In this document: positions 51,333-60,124 of the stretch, piece after piece
Numbering within the stretch: position 1 is the stretch's first letter
Layout of the letters: each line of letters starts with the position of its first letter
Source of the DNA: Aeromicrobium wangtongii
Lineage (GTDB): Bacteria > Actinomycetota > Actinomycetes > Propionibacteriales > Nocardioidaceae
Reading direction: 5' to 3'
Assembly (NCBI RefSeq): GCF_024584515.1
Contig: NZ_CP102173.1
Span: 1,302,001 to 1,366,000 of the forward strand
DNA: 64,000 bases
The notes under the pieces: generated by a model
Told to the model about the DNA's origin: nothing
Seen by the model: only the letters and a program-made list of their open reading frames with translations
The model's database searches: none
Translations under genes and position numbers: made by a program

Positions 51333-52667
51333 GTGAACATCCCCAGCCTTGACGACCTCCATGCGATCGGCGCTGCCCAGCAGCCCACGTATGTCGACCA
51401 GTCTGCCCGCGACGCCGCGGTGCAGAAGCTGCGGAAGATGCCCCCGCTGGTGTTTGCGGGGGAGTGCGATGCACTCCGTGACCGGCTCGCCGAGGTGGCG
51501 CAGGGCAAGGCGTTCCTGCTGCAGGGTGGCGACTGCGCCGAGACCTTCGAGGGCGTGACGGCCGAGAACGTGCGCAACAAGCTGCGCGTCCTGCTGTCGA
51601 TGGCCGTCGTGCTGACGTACGCGGCCAGCGTGCCGGTGGTCAAGGTCGGCCGGCTGGCCGGCCAGTACGCCAAGCCCCGCTCGAGCGACACCGAGACGCG
51701 CGACGGCGTCACGTTGCCGGCGTACCGCGGCGATGCGGTCAACGGCTTCGACTTCACGCCCGAGTCCCGCGCCCACGACCCGCAGCGGCTCGTCGACGTC
51801 TACAACGCATCGGCCGCGACGCTGAACCTGGCGCGCGCCTTCACGACCGGTGGCTACGCCGATCTGCGTCAGATGCACGCGTGGAACACCGACTTCGTCA
51901 AGAGCAGCCCGGTGCGCGAGCGCTATGAGCGCATCGGCGCCGAGATCGACCGAGCCCTGGCGTTCATGGACGCCATCGGCGTCGATCCGGAAGAGTTCCA
52001 CACCGTCGACTTCTTCTCCTCGCACGAGGCGCTGGTCCTGGAGTACGAGCACGCGCTGACCCGCATCGACTCGCGCACGCAGCAGCCGTACGACGTGTCG
52101 AGCCACTTCGTGTGGATCGGCGAGCGCACCCGCCAGCTCGACGGCGCACACGTCGAGCTGCTCAGCCGCATCGCGAACCCGATCGGCGTGAAGCTGGGCC
52201 CCACCACGACGGCCGATGACGCGATCGCGCTGTACGAGAAGCTCAACCCCGACCGCATCCCCGGCAAGGTCAGCTTCATCACCCGCTTCGGCGCCGGCAA
52301 GATCCGTGACGGCCTGCCGAACCTGGTCGAGAAGGTCACCGCGGCCGGCATCGAGGTGGCGTGGATCTGCGATCCGATGCACGGCAACACCTTCGAGACC
52401 AGCAACGGGTACAAGACCCGTGAGTTCGACGACGTCATCGACGAGGTCCGTGGCTTCTTCGAGGTGCACCGCGCGCTGGGCACCTGGCCCGGCGGCCTGC
52501 ACGTCGAGCTGACCGGCGATGACGTCACCGAGTGCGTCGGCGGCGGCGCCAAGCTCTCGGCCGAGGACCTCACCCACCGCTACGAGACCCTGTGCGACCC
52601 GCGCCTCAACCGCGCCCAGTCGCTCGAGCTGGCCTTCCTCGTCGCCGAGATGCTCGCCGGTCGCTGA
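51333..52667 (+). CDS. aroG: 3-deoxy-7-phosphoheptulonate synthase, class II
   Basis: This 444-residue enzyme catalyses the first step of aromatic amino acid synthesis from PEP and erythrose 4-phosphate. It is of the plant-like class II: LLQGGDCAETFEG (metal-binding Cys), KPRSSDTE, SSHEALVLEYE, KLGPTTTADDAI and ICDPMHGNTFET. It is the counterpart of M. tuberculosis AroG, which is inhibited by combinations of aromatic amino acids. The GTG at 51333 fits the leaderless -10. It is convergent with the PASTA kinase. Confidence 0.96.
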   Translation: MNIPSLDDLHAIGAAQQPTYVDQSARDAAVQKLRKMPPLVFAGECDALRDRLAEVAQGKAFLLQGGDCAETFEGVTAENVRNKLRVLLSMAVVLTYAASVPVVKVGRLAGQYAKPRSSDTETRDGVTLPAYRGDAVNGFDFTPESRAHDPQRLVDVYNASAATLNLARAFTTGGYADLRQMHAWNTDFVKSSPVRERYERIGAEIDRALAFMDAIGVDPEEFHTVDFFSSHEALVLEYEHALTRIDSRTQQPYDVSSHFVWIGERTRQLDGAHVELLSRIANPIGVKLGPTTTADDAIALYEKLNPDRIPGKVSFITRFGAGKIRDGLPNLVEKVTAAGIEVAWICDPMHGNTFETSNGYKTREFDDVIDEVRGFFEVHRALGTWPGGLHVELTGDDVTECVGGGAKLSAEDLTHRYETLCDPRLNRAQSLELAFLVAEMLAGR

Positions 52668-52691
52668 CCTCGGTCGCGCCGGAAACGACGG

Positions 52692-52731
52692 ACGCCGTGC
52701 AGCCGCCCCTCAGGGGGCAGCCGCACGGCGT
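52692..52731. terminator. Two-tier hairpin between aroG and the PASTA kinase
   Basis: Nine-base arms ACGCCGTGC/GCACGGCGT enclose a second GCCCC/GGGGC stem. It lies 25 bases after the aroG stop and 15 bases after the kinase stop, so it probably ends both convergent transcripts. Confidence 0.75.
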
Positions 52732-52745
52732 TCGTCGTGTGGGGG

Positions 52746-54773
52746 TCAGATCGGTGAGATCGTGACGGTCGCGCCGCGCTTGGCCTTCTCGCCGCCGTTG
52801 GGGCTCTGGCCCTGGATCGTGTAGTTGCCCGCACCGGGGAACCACAGCGCCCGCACCTTGAACCCGGCGGCCTCCAGGGCCGCCCGCCCGTCAGACTTGC
52901 TCATGCCGATGACCGAAGGAATGGGGATCTCCTCGGGGCCCTTGGAGACCGACAACGAGATCGTGTCGTTCTTGAAGCCCGTGCCCTGGGAGGGTGACTG
53001 GGACACGATGCGTCCCTCGGGGACGGAGTCGCTGAACGTCTCGGACGTCGACACCTTGAAGCCGGCGGCCGCGAGGGCCTTGCGTGCCGCGTCGAGGGGA
53101 TCGCCGGTGTGGTCGGTGATCTTGATGGGCTTGCGGCCCTTGCTGACCAGCACGTTGACCGCGGTGCCGCGCTTGAGCTCGTCGGTGGACGTCACGCCAT
53201 CGGCCTTGACGATGCGGCCCTCGTCGATCTTCTCGTCGAAGACCTGCTTCTGCTCGCCCAGGACCAGGTCCTGCTCGGCGAGGGCGGCCGTGGCCTCCTC
53301 GACCGTCATGCCCTTGAGGTCGCCCTTCGGGATGAACACCCGGTCCGGCCCCTTGGACACCACGGCCTCGATCGTCCCGCCGGGCAGGATCTTGGCGCCC
53401 GGGTCCGGGTCGGTGCTGATGATCGTGCCGGCCAGGACCGTCTCGGAGAAGTCGCGCTTTTCTACCTTGAACGTGAAGCCGGCGGCCTCGGCGTTCTCCT
53501 TGGCGACGGTCTCGGAGCTGTTGACCAGGTACGGCGTCTCGTCGTACCGCAGGTCGGTGAAGTACCAGGTCAGGCCGCCGGCCAGCACGGCCAGCAGCAG
53601 AGCGAGGATCAGCAGGGTGCGCCCGCGGCGCGAGTGGGGCTTGCTCGCGGCCTGGCCGTACTGCGCGCGGCTCATCGGCGGGTCGAGGCCCAGCGGCTTG
53701 GCGGCGCCGCCGGCCGGGGGGACCGGCGGATCGGTGACGCCGCTGCTCCACTCCATGGTGTGCTCGGAGCTGGCTGCGGTGGATGTCGTCAGTGCCGTCG
53801 CGGAGGCGGACGCGGCTGCGCCGGCCGGGATGCGGGGAACGGCGACGGTGGGGGAGTCGGCGTCCTCGTCGACGCGCCCGCCCGGCAACAGGTCGGCCAC
53901 CAGCTCGGGATCATCGGCCAGCCCGGCCTGCAGGGCGCGCTGGACCGAGCGGACCTGCTGCAGCATGACCCGCGCATCGGTCGACCGCTGGTCGCGGTCG
54001 CGGACGGTGGCCCGGGCGACCAGGGCGTCGACGTACGGGGGGATGCCGGGCTCGAGGTCCGACGGGGGACCGATGTCCTCGTGCACGTGCTTGTAGGCCA
54101 CCTGGATCGGTGAGTCGCCCGAGTGCGGCTTGAAACCGGTGAGCATCTCGTACAGCATCGCGCCGCACGCGTAGACGTCCGAGCGGGCATCGGCACCGTC
54201 GTTCGTGACGATCTCGGGGGCCAGGTACGACACCGTGCCGATCAGCGTGCCGCCGGTCGCGGTGGTCGCGGCGCTGACCGCACGAGCCAGGCCGAAGTCG
54301 GCGACCTTGACCTCGCCGTCGGGGGTGATGAGGACGTTCTCGGGCTTCACGTCGCGGTGGATGATGCGGGCCGCGTGCGCGGCCGACAGCGCGATGAGGA
54401 CCTGCTCGAGCAGCTCGAGCGCGCGGTAGGGCGCCATGGGCGCCTCTTGGCGCATGAGATCGCGCAGGGTGTGGCCCGGCACGTACTCCATGACCAGATA
54501 GGTCACCTCGCCGTCGGTGCCCTGGTCGAAGACCGACACGACATTGCGGTGGTTGAGCTTGGCAGCGGACTTCGCCTCACGGACGAAGCGCTGGGTGAAC
54601 TGCTGGTCGTCGCCGAGACCGCGGTGCATGACCTTGATCGCGACCTCGCGGTCGAGTCGCTGGTCGGTCGCCTTGAAGACGCTCGCCATGCCGCCGCGCG
54701 CAATGCGCTCGCCGATCAGGTAGCGCTCGTTGAGGACACTACCGACGAGGGCTTCGTCGCCCGTCAATGCCAC
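52746..54773 (-). CDS. pknL: Serine/threonine protein kinase with PASTA repeats
   Basis: This 675-residue kinase has the full Hanks catalytic domain (about residues 17-280), with Lys47 in VAIKVMH, HRDVKPEN with Asp141, DFG (159-161) and the activation-loop Thr residues before GTVSYLAPE. A membrane helix covers 386-405. Four PASTA domains follow (about 411-475, 476-545, 546-612 and 613-675), which bind peptidoglycan fragments in this family. The place is that of PknL next to aroG and the dcw cluster. It has a GAGGGAGGG ribosome site. Likely targets are cell-wall and division proteins. Confidence 0.94.
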   Translation of the reverse strand: MALTGDEALVGSVLNERYLIGERIARGGMASVFKATDQRLDREVAIKVMHRGLGDDQQFTQRFVREAKSAAKLNHRNVVSVFDQGTDGEVTYLVMEYVPGHTLRDLMRQEAPMAPYRALELLEQVLIALSAAHAARIIHRDVKPENVLITPDGEVKVADFGLARAVSAATTATGGTLIGTVSYLAPEIVTNDGADARSDVYACGAMLYEMLTGFKPHSGDSPIQVAYKHVHEDIGPPSDLEPGIPPYVDALVARATVRDRDQRSTDARVMLQQVRSVQRALQAGLADDPELVADLLPGGRVDEDADSPTVAVPRIPAGAAASASATALTTSTAASSEHTMEWSSGVTDPPVPPAGGAAKPLGLDPPMSRAQYGQAASKPHSRRGRTLLILALLLAVLAGGLTWYFTDLRYDETPYLVNSSETVAKENAEAAGFTFKVEKRDFSETVLAGTIISTDPDPGAKILPGGTIEAVVSKGPDRVFIPKGDLKGMTVEEATAALAEQDLVLGEQKQVFDEKIDEGRIVKADGVTSTDELKRGTAVNVLVSKGRKPIKITDHTGDPLDAARKALAAAGFKVSTSETFSDSVPEGRIVSQSPSQGTGFKNDTISLSVSKGPEEIPIPSVIGMSKSDGRAALEAAGFKVRALWFPGAGNYTIQGQSPNGGEKAKRGATVTISPI

Positions 54774-54872
54774 GCCAGCCCTCCCTCGTCACGCAGCGGA
54801 CCCACAGCGGGCCCTCACGCATTCTAGTGACTCTCCCACACGGCCCCGTGACCAGCACGGATGCGGGTTGGT

Positions 54873-55916
54873 TCAGCGCGTCCGGCGGGTCGCGGTCAGT
54901 GCCAAGGGGCCCAGCACGGCCGGCGCCACGCCGCCGATGCGCTCGATCGCGGCATCGGCCTCGTCCTCGAGCCGGGAGATGTCGGCCTCCACGGCCTCCC
55001 AGGCGCCGCAGGCGCGGATCAGGTCGGTGATCGGGCCGACGCCCTCGGCCGTGCCGAGTGCTTCGGCCAGCAGGGCGCGTCCTGCGTCGTCGGTCAGCTC
55101 CTGGGTCCGCGCGATGAGCACCGTGCGCTTGCCCTCGCGCAGGTCGTCGCCGGCAGGCTTGCCGGTCACGGAGGGATCGCCGAACACGCCCAGCACGTCA
55201 TCGCGCAGCTGGAATGCCTCGCCGAGGGGGAGTGCGACGTCGGACAGGGCCCGGATCAGCGTCTCGTCGGCGCCGGCGAGGGCTGCGCCGATGTGCAGGG
55301 GACGTTCGACGGTGTACTTGGCGGACTTGAACCGGACGACCCGCATGGCCTCGGCGACCGACAGGGTCGCCCGGGTCTGGCCGACGACGTCCAGGAACTG
55401 TCCGGCGACGACCTCGGTCTTGCACAGGTCGAGGTAGGCCAGCGCGGCCGGCACCGTCGGCAGGCGGCTGGTGCGGAACATCTCGTCGCACCACGACAGC
55501 ATCAGATCGCCGAGCAGGACGGCCGCCGAGACGCCGAACCCGGCGGGATCGCCGACCCGGTCCTCCGCACGGTGCAGCGCCTCGAACGCGCGATGGACGG
55601 AGGGGAGCCCGCGCCGCGTGTCCGAACCGTCCATGAGGTCGTCGTGCACCAGCGCGCTGCCCTGGAGCCACTCCAGGGAGGCGGCGGCGGGCACGATGCC
55701 GGGCTCGTCGGGGGCGCCGCCGGCCACGAGCCAGCCGGCGAAGCAGAACGAAGGACGCAGGCGCTTGCCCCCGCGGACGAAGGAGGCGGCCGCATCGGAC
55801 ACCTCGTCGAGATCGGGTCCGATGGCTGAGAACACGTCCCGTTGCCGCTGGACGAATTCCTCCAGGGTGTGATCGACGCGTGCCCTGAACTCGGAATCTT
55901 GCGCACCTGTGGCCAC
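54873..55916 (-). CDS. Polyprenyl (geranylgeranyl-type) diphosphate synthase
   Basis: This 347-residue prenyltransferase has both aspartate-rich motifs: DDLMDGSDTRRG, the first DDxxD, and LRDDVLGVFGD, the second. It also has GGKRLRPSF near the N-terminus. It condenses isopentenyl diphosphate with allylic substrates, and chain length cannot be read safely from the sequence. The GTG at 55916 fits the TACCGT -10 at seven bases. It resembles IdsA2 of M. tuberculosis in position, next to the MTHFR gene. Confidence 0.92.
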   Translation of the reverse strand: MATGAQDSEFRARVDHTLEEFVQRQRDVFSAIGPDLDEVSDAAASFVRGGKRLRPSFCFAGWLVAGGAPDEPGIVPAAASLEWLQGSALVHDDLMDGSDTRRGLPSVHRAFEALHRAEDRVGDPAGFGVSAAVLLGDLMLSWCDEMFRTSRLPTVPAALAYLDLCKTEVVAGQFLDVVGQTRATLSVAEAMRVVRFKSAKYTVERPLHIGAALAGADETLIRALSDVALPLGEAFQLRDDVLGVFGDPSVTGKPAGDDLREGKRTVLIARTQELTDDAGRALLAEALGTAEGVGPITDLIRACGAWEAVEADISRLEDEADAAIERIGGVAPAVLGPLALTATRRTR

Positions 55917-55922
55917 CTGCTG

Positions 55923-55934
55923 AACGGTACCGTT
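55923..55934. promoter_or_regulatory. Palindromic shared -10 of divergent prenyl synthase and metF
   Basis: The 12-bp palindrome AACGGTACCGTT contains TACCGT on both strands, at 55924-55929 (minus) and 55928-55933 (plus), overlapping by two bases. The plus hexamer is six bases from the metF ATG and the minus hexamer is seven bases from the prenyl synthase GTG. The whole intergenic gap is 23 bases. Confidence 0.65.
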
Positions 55935-55939
55935 GAGCC

Positions 55940-56833
55940 ATGGCTTTCGAAGACCGCTCCCTCGTTGCTGCGCTGACCGCCCCCGCGCCGACGTACTCCT
56001 TCGAGTTCTTCCCGCCGAAGGACGACGACGGGGAAGCGGTGCTGTGGCGGACCATCGCCGACCTGGAGACGCTGCGCCCGACGTTCGTGTCGGTGACCTA
56101 CGGGGCCGGTGGCACGAGCCAGGAGCGCACCGTGCGCATGACGGCCCGCATCGCCGAGCAGACCGGGATCCGCCCGGTCGGCCACCTGACCCTGGTGGGC
56201 CAGACCAAGGGTGAGATCGAGTCGGTCCTCAAGCAGTACGCCGCGGCCGGGGTCGACAGCGTCCTGGCGCTGCGCGGCGATCCGAAGGGTGGCCCGCGTG
56301 CGCCGTGGGAGCCGCATCCCGACGGCATGACCTACGCGATCGACCTGGTTGAGCTCGCCGCGGAGATCGGCGGCTTCGAGATCGGCGTCGCCGCCTTCCC
56401 CGAGGGTCATCCCGACGCCGAGAGCCTCGACCAGGACGCCGAGGTGCTCGTCGCCAAGTCGCGGGCGGGTGCCGAGTACGCCATCACGCAGATGTTCTTC
56501 AGGGCGTCGGACTACTTCGAGCTGGTCGACCGGGTCCGGGCCCGTGGCTGCGACATGCCGATCGTGCCGGGCATCATGCCGATCCTGAACTTCGGGCAGG
56601 TCGCCCGCATGGCCGAGCTGTGCGGCGCGGAGCTGCCCCGCGAGGTGCTCGACCAGATCGAGCCGATCGCAGGCGACAAGGACGCCGTCCGGGCCACGGG
56701 CATCGAGCTGGCCACCCAGCTGTGCCGTGACCTGCTGGCGGGGGGAGCGCCGGGCCTGCACTTCATCACGCTCAACCGGTCGAAGGCGACCCGCGAGATC
56801 TTCGAGGCGCTGCGGGCCGACGGCCTGCTCTGA
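55940..56833 (+). CDS. metF: Methylenetetrahydrofolate reductase
   Basis: This 297-residue flavoprotein makes 5-methyl-tetrahydrofolate for methionine synthesis. It has SFEFFPPKDDDGEA, the FAD/folate segment LRGDPKGG, ITQMFF and the closing LHFITLNRSKAT. It is the short bacterial form without a regulatory domain. The mycobacterial counterpart (Rv2172c) lies next to idsA2 in the same way. The ATG is six bases from the shared -10. Confidence 0.93.
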   Translation: MAFEDRSLVAALTAPAPTYSFEFFPPKDDDGEAVLWRTIADLETLRPTFVSVTYGAGGTSQERTVRMTARIAEQTGIRPVGHLTLVGQTKGEIESVLKQYAAAGVDSVLALRGDPKGGPRAPWEPHPDGMTYAIDLVELAAEIGGFEIGVAAFPEGHPDAESLDQDAEVLVAKSRAGAEYAITQMFFRASDYFELVDRVRARGCDMPIVPGIMPILNFGQVARMAELCGAELPREVLDQIEPIAGDKDAVRATGIELATQLCRDLLAGGAPGLHFITLNRSKATREIFEALRADGLL

Positions 56834-56852
56834 GCCCGTCCGCCGGCGGCTC

Positions 56853-58109
56853 CTAGCGCGCGACCGCGCCGACGTCGCCGGCGATCGCCGCGGTCGCCAT
56901 GCCGATCGCCTCGAGCGTCCCGCCGGGATGGGCGTGGGCGCCGGCGAAGTACAGCCCGCCGGTGGGGGCGACCCCGGGCAGGTCGAAGGCCGTCGTCCAG
57001 CCGTTCCACGCCCAGCCCCAGTGGCCGAGGGTCACCAGCTCGCTGGGGGTCAGCGTCGTGCGGGCCGTGACGTGCCGGCGCAGGTCCAGGCCGAGGCGCG
57101 CCAGTGCCTGCAGCGGGTCCTCGCCGCTGTGGTGCTCGATCGTCCACCGGTCCTCGCCGGCGGCGAACAACCGCATCGGTGGATCGGAGTGGACCAGCAG
57201 GTCGTCGGCGATCGCCGGGGCGTCGGGCGACAGCGTGACGAGCGTGCGGGACGCCGGGATGACCGGCAGCATGCGGACCCGCGGCAGGGAGGCGGGCCGG
57301 GTCGGTGCGCACCAGACGACCACATCGGCCGGGACGGTGCGGCGGTCGGTCACGACGCCGGTCACCCGGTGGCCGTCGCGGACGATCTCGACACCGGACT
57401 CGCCGAGCTCGACCGTCACCCGCCGCTCCGTCAGACGCTTCTCCAGGGCTGCTGCGAGCCCGGGCAGTCCGCCCTCGAACCGCCACCGGCCGAAGGACCG
57501 CTCGAGATAGTGGGTCACCGCCAGGAAGGCCGGTGTGGTCCGCCGGTCCTGCCCGCCGAGCCGGAAGGGGTCCAGCACGATGCTGGCCAGCCGCTCGTCG
57601 GCGAAGTCACGGTCGAGCGCCGCGACGGTGCGCCGGGGACGCAGCGTCTTGCGGACCGGCCGGGTCACGGCGGGCCGCCCCGGGAAGACCTCGTCCAGCG
57701 CCATCGTGCGGATCAGGTTCCACGGCTCGGCGAACCGGTCCACCCACGGCGACCACTCGTCCTGGCCGAACAGGCCGGCGACGGCCTCGTGCTGGTCGCC
57801 CCGGTTGCCCAGCGGCAGGTCCAGGACCGAGCGATCGGCGAACAGGTGACGGCGCCCGGACGTCTTCTCCAGCCCCATGACCCGGTCGATCGGGCGCCCG
57901 GACTTGCGGAACAGGTCGCGGAACACCCCCGGCAGCGTCACGGTGTCGAGCTCGAGGGGCCACCGGTGGCCGTTCGCCTCGTGGCCGTGCAACCGGCCAC
58001 CGAGGCGTGAGCTGCTCTCGAGCAGGATCACCTCGTGGCGCAGCTTGGCCAGGCGCGCTGCGGCCGACAGTCCGGCGAATCCGCCACCCACCACCACGAC
58101 GTTCGCCAT
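56853..58109 (-). CDS. FAD-dependent oxidoreductase, phytoene-desaturase-like
   Basis: This 418-residue flavoprotein has the dinucleotide-binding start VVVVGGGFAGLSAAARLA and ESSSRLGGRLHG. It has FEGGLPGLAAALEKRL in the middle and the FAD-binding end LYFAGAHAHPGGTLEAIGM. These are the marks of the CrtI/amine-oxidase superfamily. No crt genes are near apart from the polyprenyl synthase at 54.9 kb, so a carotenoid or quinone-linked role is only possible. The ATG is six bases from TAGTCT. Confidence 0.87.
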   Translation of the reverse strand: MANVVVVGGGFAGLSAAARLAKLRHEVILLESSSRLGGRLHGHEANGHRWPLELDTVTLPGVFRDLFRKSGRPIDRVMGLEKTSGRRHLFADRSVLDLPLGNRGDQHEAVAGLFGQDEWSPWVDRFAEPWNLIRTMALDEVFPGRPAVTRPVRKTLRPRRTVAALDRDFADERLASIVLDPFRLGGQDRRTTPAFLAVTHYLERSFGRWRFEGGLPGLAAALEKRLTERRVTVELGESGVEIVRDGHRVTGVVTDRRTVPADVVVWCAPTRPASLPRVRMLPVIPASRTLVTLSPDAPAIADDLLVHSDPPMRLFAAGEDRWTIEHHSGEDPLQALARLGLDLRRHVTARTTLTPSELVTLGHWGWAWNGWTTAFDLPGVAPTGGLYFAGAHAHPGGTLEAIGMATAAIAGDVGAVAR

Positions 58110-58115
58110 GCGCGC

Positions 58116-58158
58116 AGACTACGGGGTGGGGAGGCGGCCGCTGCGCTGTGGCTACAGT
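58116..58158. promoter_or_regulatory. Divergent leaderless promoters of the oxidoreductase and methyltransferase
   Basis: TAGTCT on the minus strand (58116-58121) is six bases from the oxidoreductase ATG. TACAGT on the plus strand (58153-58158) is seven bases from the methyltransferase ATG. Confidence 0.55.
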
Positions 58159-58165
58159 GTCCGTC

Positions 58166-58936
58166 ATGGGTCCGGTGCGCTCCGAGCTGATGTGGCAGGC
58201 CGTGGCCGACGCGGTCACGATGGCAGGTGGCAGCTCGCTGCTCGACGTGCTCGACCTGGGCGGCGGGACCGGCGGCGACGCGGTGCGCCTGGCCCAGAGC
58301 GGGCATCGGGTCACGGTGGTCGATCCCAGCCCCGATGCGCTCGCGTCCCTGCACCGGCGCGGGGTCGAGGCCGGACTGGCCGTCCCCGTCACCGGTGTGC
58401 AGGGCGATGCGTCCGATCTGCCGGCGCACGTTGCCCCGGCGTCCTTCGACCTGGTGATGTGCCACGGGGTGCTCGAGCACGTCGACGACCCGGGGGAGGC
58501 GCTGGACACCGTCGCGACCGTCCTGCGTCCCGGCGGCCACGTCAGCGTCATGGTCGCCGGACGCAATGCCGCTGTCGCGGCGCGTGCCCTGGCCGGCGAC
58601 TTCGTCACGGCGCAGACCCTGCTGGGACGCACGGCGGCGGACTGGGACCTGCGGTCGATGGGGCCGCGTCGCTTCGTCGTCGCCGAGGTCGAGCAGCTGC
58701 TCGTGGAGCGGGGTTTCCAGCCGGTCGAGAGCAGCGGTGTGCGGGTCTTCGCCGACCTCGTGCCCAGCGCGATCGTCGACACCGAGCCCGGCGCACGGGA
58801 GGCGCTGTTCGCCCTGGAACGAATCCTGAGGACGTCATCGGACTTCACAGGTTTCTCGGCTGGTCTGCACACCATCGCACGCCTAGACTTGAATTCAGCA
58901 CCATCCGATCCAGGAGGCAACAGTGCCACTCTCTGA
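58166..58936 (+). CDS. Class I SAM-dependent methyltransferase
   Basis: This 256-residue protein has the SAM-binding motif I VLDLGGGTGGDAV, the acidic motif II VTVVDPSPDAL, a GDASDLP motif and CHGVLEHVDDP. The end is LDLNSAPSDPGGN. It belongs to the UbiE/Methyltransf_11 type; in this place a lipid or small-molecule substrate is likely but unproved. The ATG fits the leaderless TACAGT. It overlaps the DUF3040 gene by 14 bases. Confidence 0.88.
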   Translation: MGPVRSELMWQAVADAVTMAGGSSLLDVLDLGGGTGGDAVRLAQSGHRVTVVDPSPDALASLHRRGVEAGLAVPVTGVQGDASDLPAHVAPASFDLVMCHGVLEHVDDPGEALDTVATVLRPGGHVSVMVAGRNAAVAARALAGDFVTAQTLLGRTAADWDLRSMGPRRFVVAEVEQLLVERGFQPVESSGVRVFADLVPSAIVDTEPGAREALFALERILRTSSDFTGFSAGLHTIARLDLNSAPSDPGGNSATL

Positions 58937-59324
58937 CGAAGAGGCCAGGCTTCTCCACCAGCTCGAGCAGTCGTTGGCCGCTGAGGACCCCGACTTCGCC
59001 TCCACGCTGCGCGGTTCGAAGTTCATGGCCCACAACCGACGCGTTGCGGTGCTGTCTGCCCTGGGGTTCATCGCGGGCCTCGTGGTGATGTTCGCCGGCG
59101 CGGTCAGCAAGATGACCGTCATCGGCGTGATCGGCTTCCTGGTCATGGTGGGCACGGCCTTCCTGTTCACCCAGGCCTGGCGACGCGGCATCGGTGGACC
59201 GGCCGACGAGGCACGGGCCCCGTCCGGCAAGCCGGGACGCCCCGGTCGCCAGCCCAAGTCCTCCGGATCGTTCGTCGATCGCATGGAGGAGCGCTGGCAG
59301 CGCCGGCGCGACGACAACATCTAG
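58923..59324 (+). CDS. DUF3040 family membrane protein
   Basis: This 133-residue protein starts MPLSDEEARLLHQLEQSLAAEDP, the typical DUF3040 beginning, and has two helices at about 40-60 and 64-84. A basic, Pro-rich tail follows. It corresponds to Rv2169c in the mycobacterial arrangement before mraZ. Function unknown. The GTG overlaps the methyltransferase stop by 14 bases, with AGGAGG just upstream as a ribosome site. Two terminators follow. Confidence 0.87.
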   Translation: MPLSDEEARLLHQLEQSLAAEDPDFASTLRGSKFMAHNRRVAVLSALGFIAGLVVMFAGAVSKMTVIGVIGFLVMVGTAFLFTQAWRRGIGGPADEARAPSGKPGRPGRQPKSSGSFVDRMEERWQRRRDDNI

Positions 59325-59382
59325 ATCGGGTGACCATGGCGTCGTAGGGCGATTTCGCCCCACTTCGCTCCACTCACGGACC

Positions 59383-59407
59383 AACCGCCCCCACGGGGGC
59401 GGTTTTT
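59383..59407 (+). terminator. Intrinsic terminator after DUF3040
   Basis: Ten-base arms AACCGCCCCC/GGGGGCGGTT with a two-base AC loop are followed by more T residues. This is a textbook intrinsic terminator. Confidence 0.9.
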
Positions 59408-59426
59408 CTGTGTCCTGACGGCATTC

Positions 59427-59462
59427 AGCGCGTTCCCCAGCTCGTGGGGGACGCGCTTTTTT
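59427..59462 (+). terminator. Second terminator before mraZ
   Basis: AGCGCGTTCCCC pairs with GGGGGACGCGCT around a seven-base loop, followed by six T residues. Together with the preceding one it insulates the dcw cluster from upstream transcription. Confidence 0.9.
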
Positions 59463-59494
59463 GTGCCCGAAAAAGGTGCCCAGAAGTGTCCTGG

Positions 59495-59530
59495 GTGGGG
59501 AAAGGTGGAGTACAGTGGTGCGAAATGGAG
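59495..59530 (+). promoter_or_regulatory. MraZ operator array and mraZ promoter
   Basis: GTGGGG (59495), GTGGAG (59505), GTGGTG (59515) and ATGGAG (59525) are direct repeats with exact 10-bp spacing. MraZ binds such evenly spaced TGG-type repeats before its own gene in other bacteria. TACAGT (59511-59516) is a likely -10 that lies inside the array, so binding would block the promoter. Confidence 0.75.
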
Positions 59531-59555
59531 CGAATGGCCGACGAGGAGGAGCGAG

Positions 59556-60005
59556 GTGAACCCGGATGTGTCCAACTTCTTCGGCACCTACACCCCTCGC
59601 CTCGACGACAAGGGGCGCCTGTTCCTCCCGGCCAAGTTCCGTCCGCGCCTCGAGACCGGCATCGTCCTCACGCGTGGGCAGGAGAACTGCATCTACGGGT
59701 GGACGACCGAGTCCTTCAACGCCTTCACCGATCGCATCCGGAACACGCCGTTCACCAACCAGGCGGCGCGCAACTTCAACCGGATGTTCTTCTCCGGCGC
59801 CTCGTCGGAGGTCCCGGACAAGCAGGGACGCATCTCGATCCCTCCGGTCCTGCGCACCTGGGCGCACCTGGACAAGGAGTGCACGGTCGTCGGCGCGATG
59901 GATCGCATCGAGATCTGGGACTCGGCCCGCTGGGACGAGTTCTCCGCAGCCCAAGAGGGTCCGTTCGCGGACATGTCGGAAGAAGTGATGCCCGGGATCT
60001 TCTGA
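59556..60005 (+). CDS. mraZ: Division/cell-wall cluster transcriptional repressor MraZ
   Basis: This 149-residue protein has two AbrB-like halves, each with a conserved motif: RLDDKGRLFLPAKFR and DKQGRISIPPVLR. MraZ forms a ring that binds direct repeats before the dcw cluster and lowers its expression. The GTG at 59556 has a GAGGAGGAGCGAG ribosome site; a GTG at 59568 is a shorter alternative that matches the usual FFGTYTP start. It opens the mraZ, small protein, rsmH, ftsL, ftsI, murE series. Confidence 0.95.
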   Translation: MNPDVSNFFGTYTPRLDDKGRLFLPAKFRPRLETGIVLTRGQENCIYGWTTESFNAFTDRIRNTPFTNQAARNFNRMFFSGASSEVPDKQGRISIPPVLRTWAHLDKECTVVGAMDRIEIWDSARWDEFSAAQEGPFADMSEEVMPGIF

Positions 60006-60124
60006 CGTTCGTGCGGCGAGATCTGCGCCCGTTCGGTTCTGACATCACTTCCCCGGTGTCAGACCCGGCGGTCGCGGATCTGGTCGCAGGAGCACCAGCC
60101 GGGCACACGACAGGACGAGGAGAC

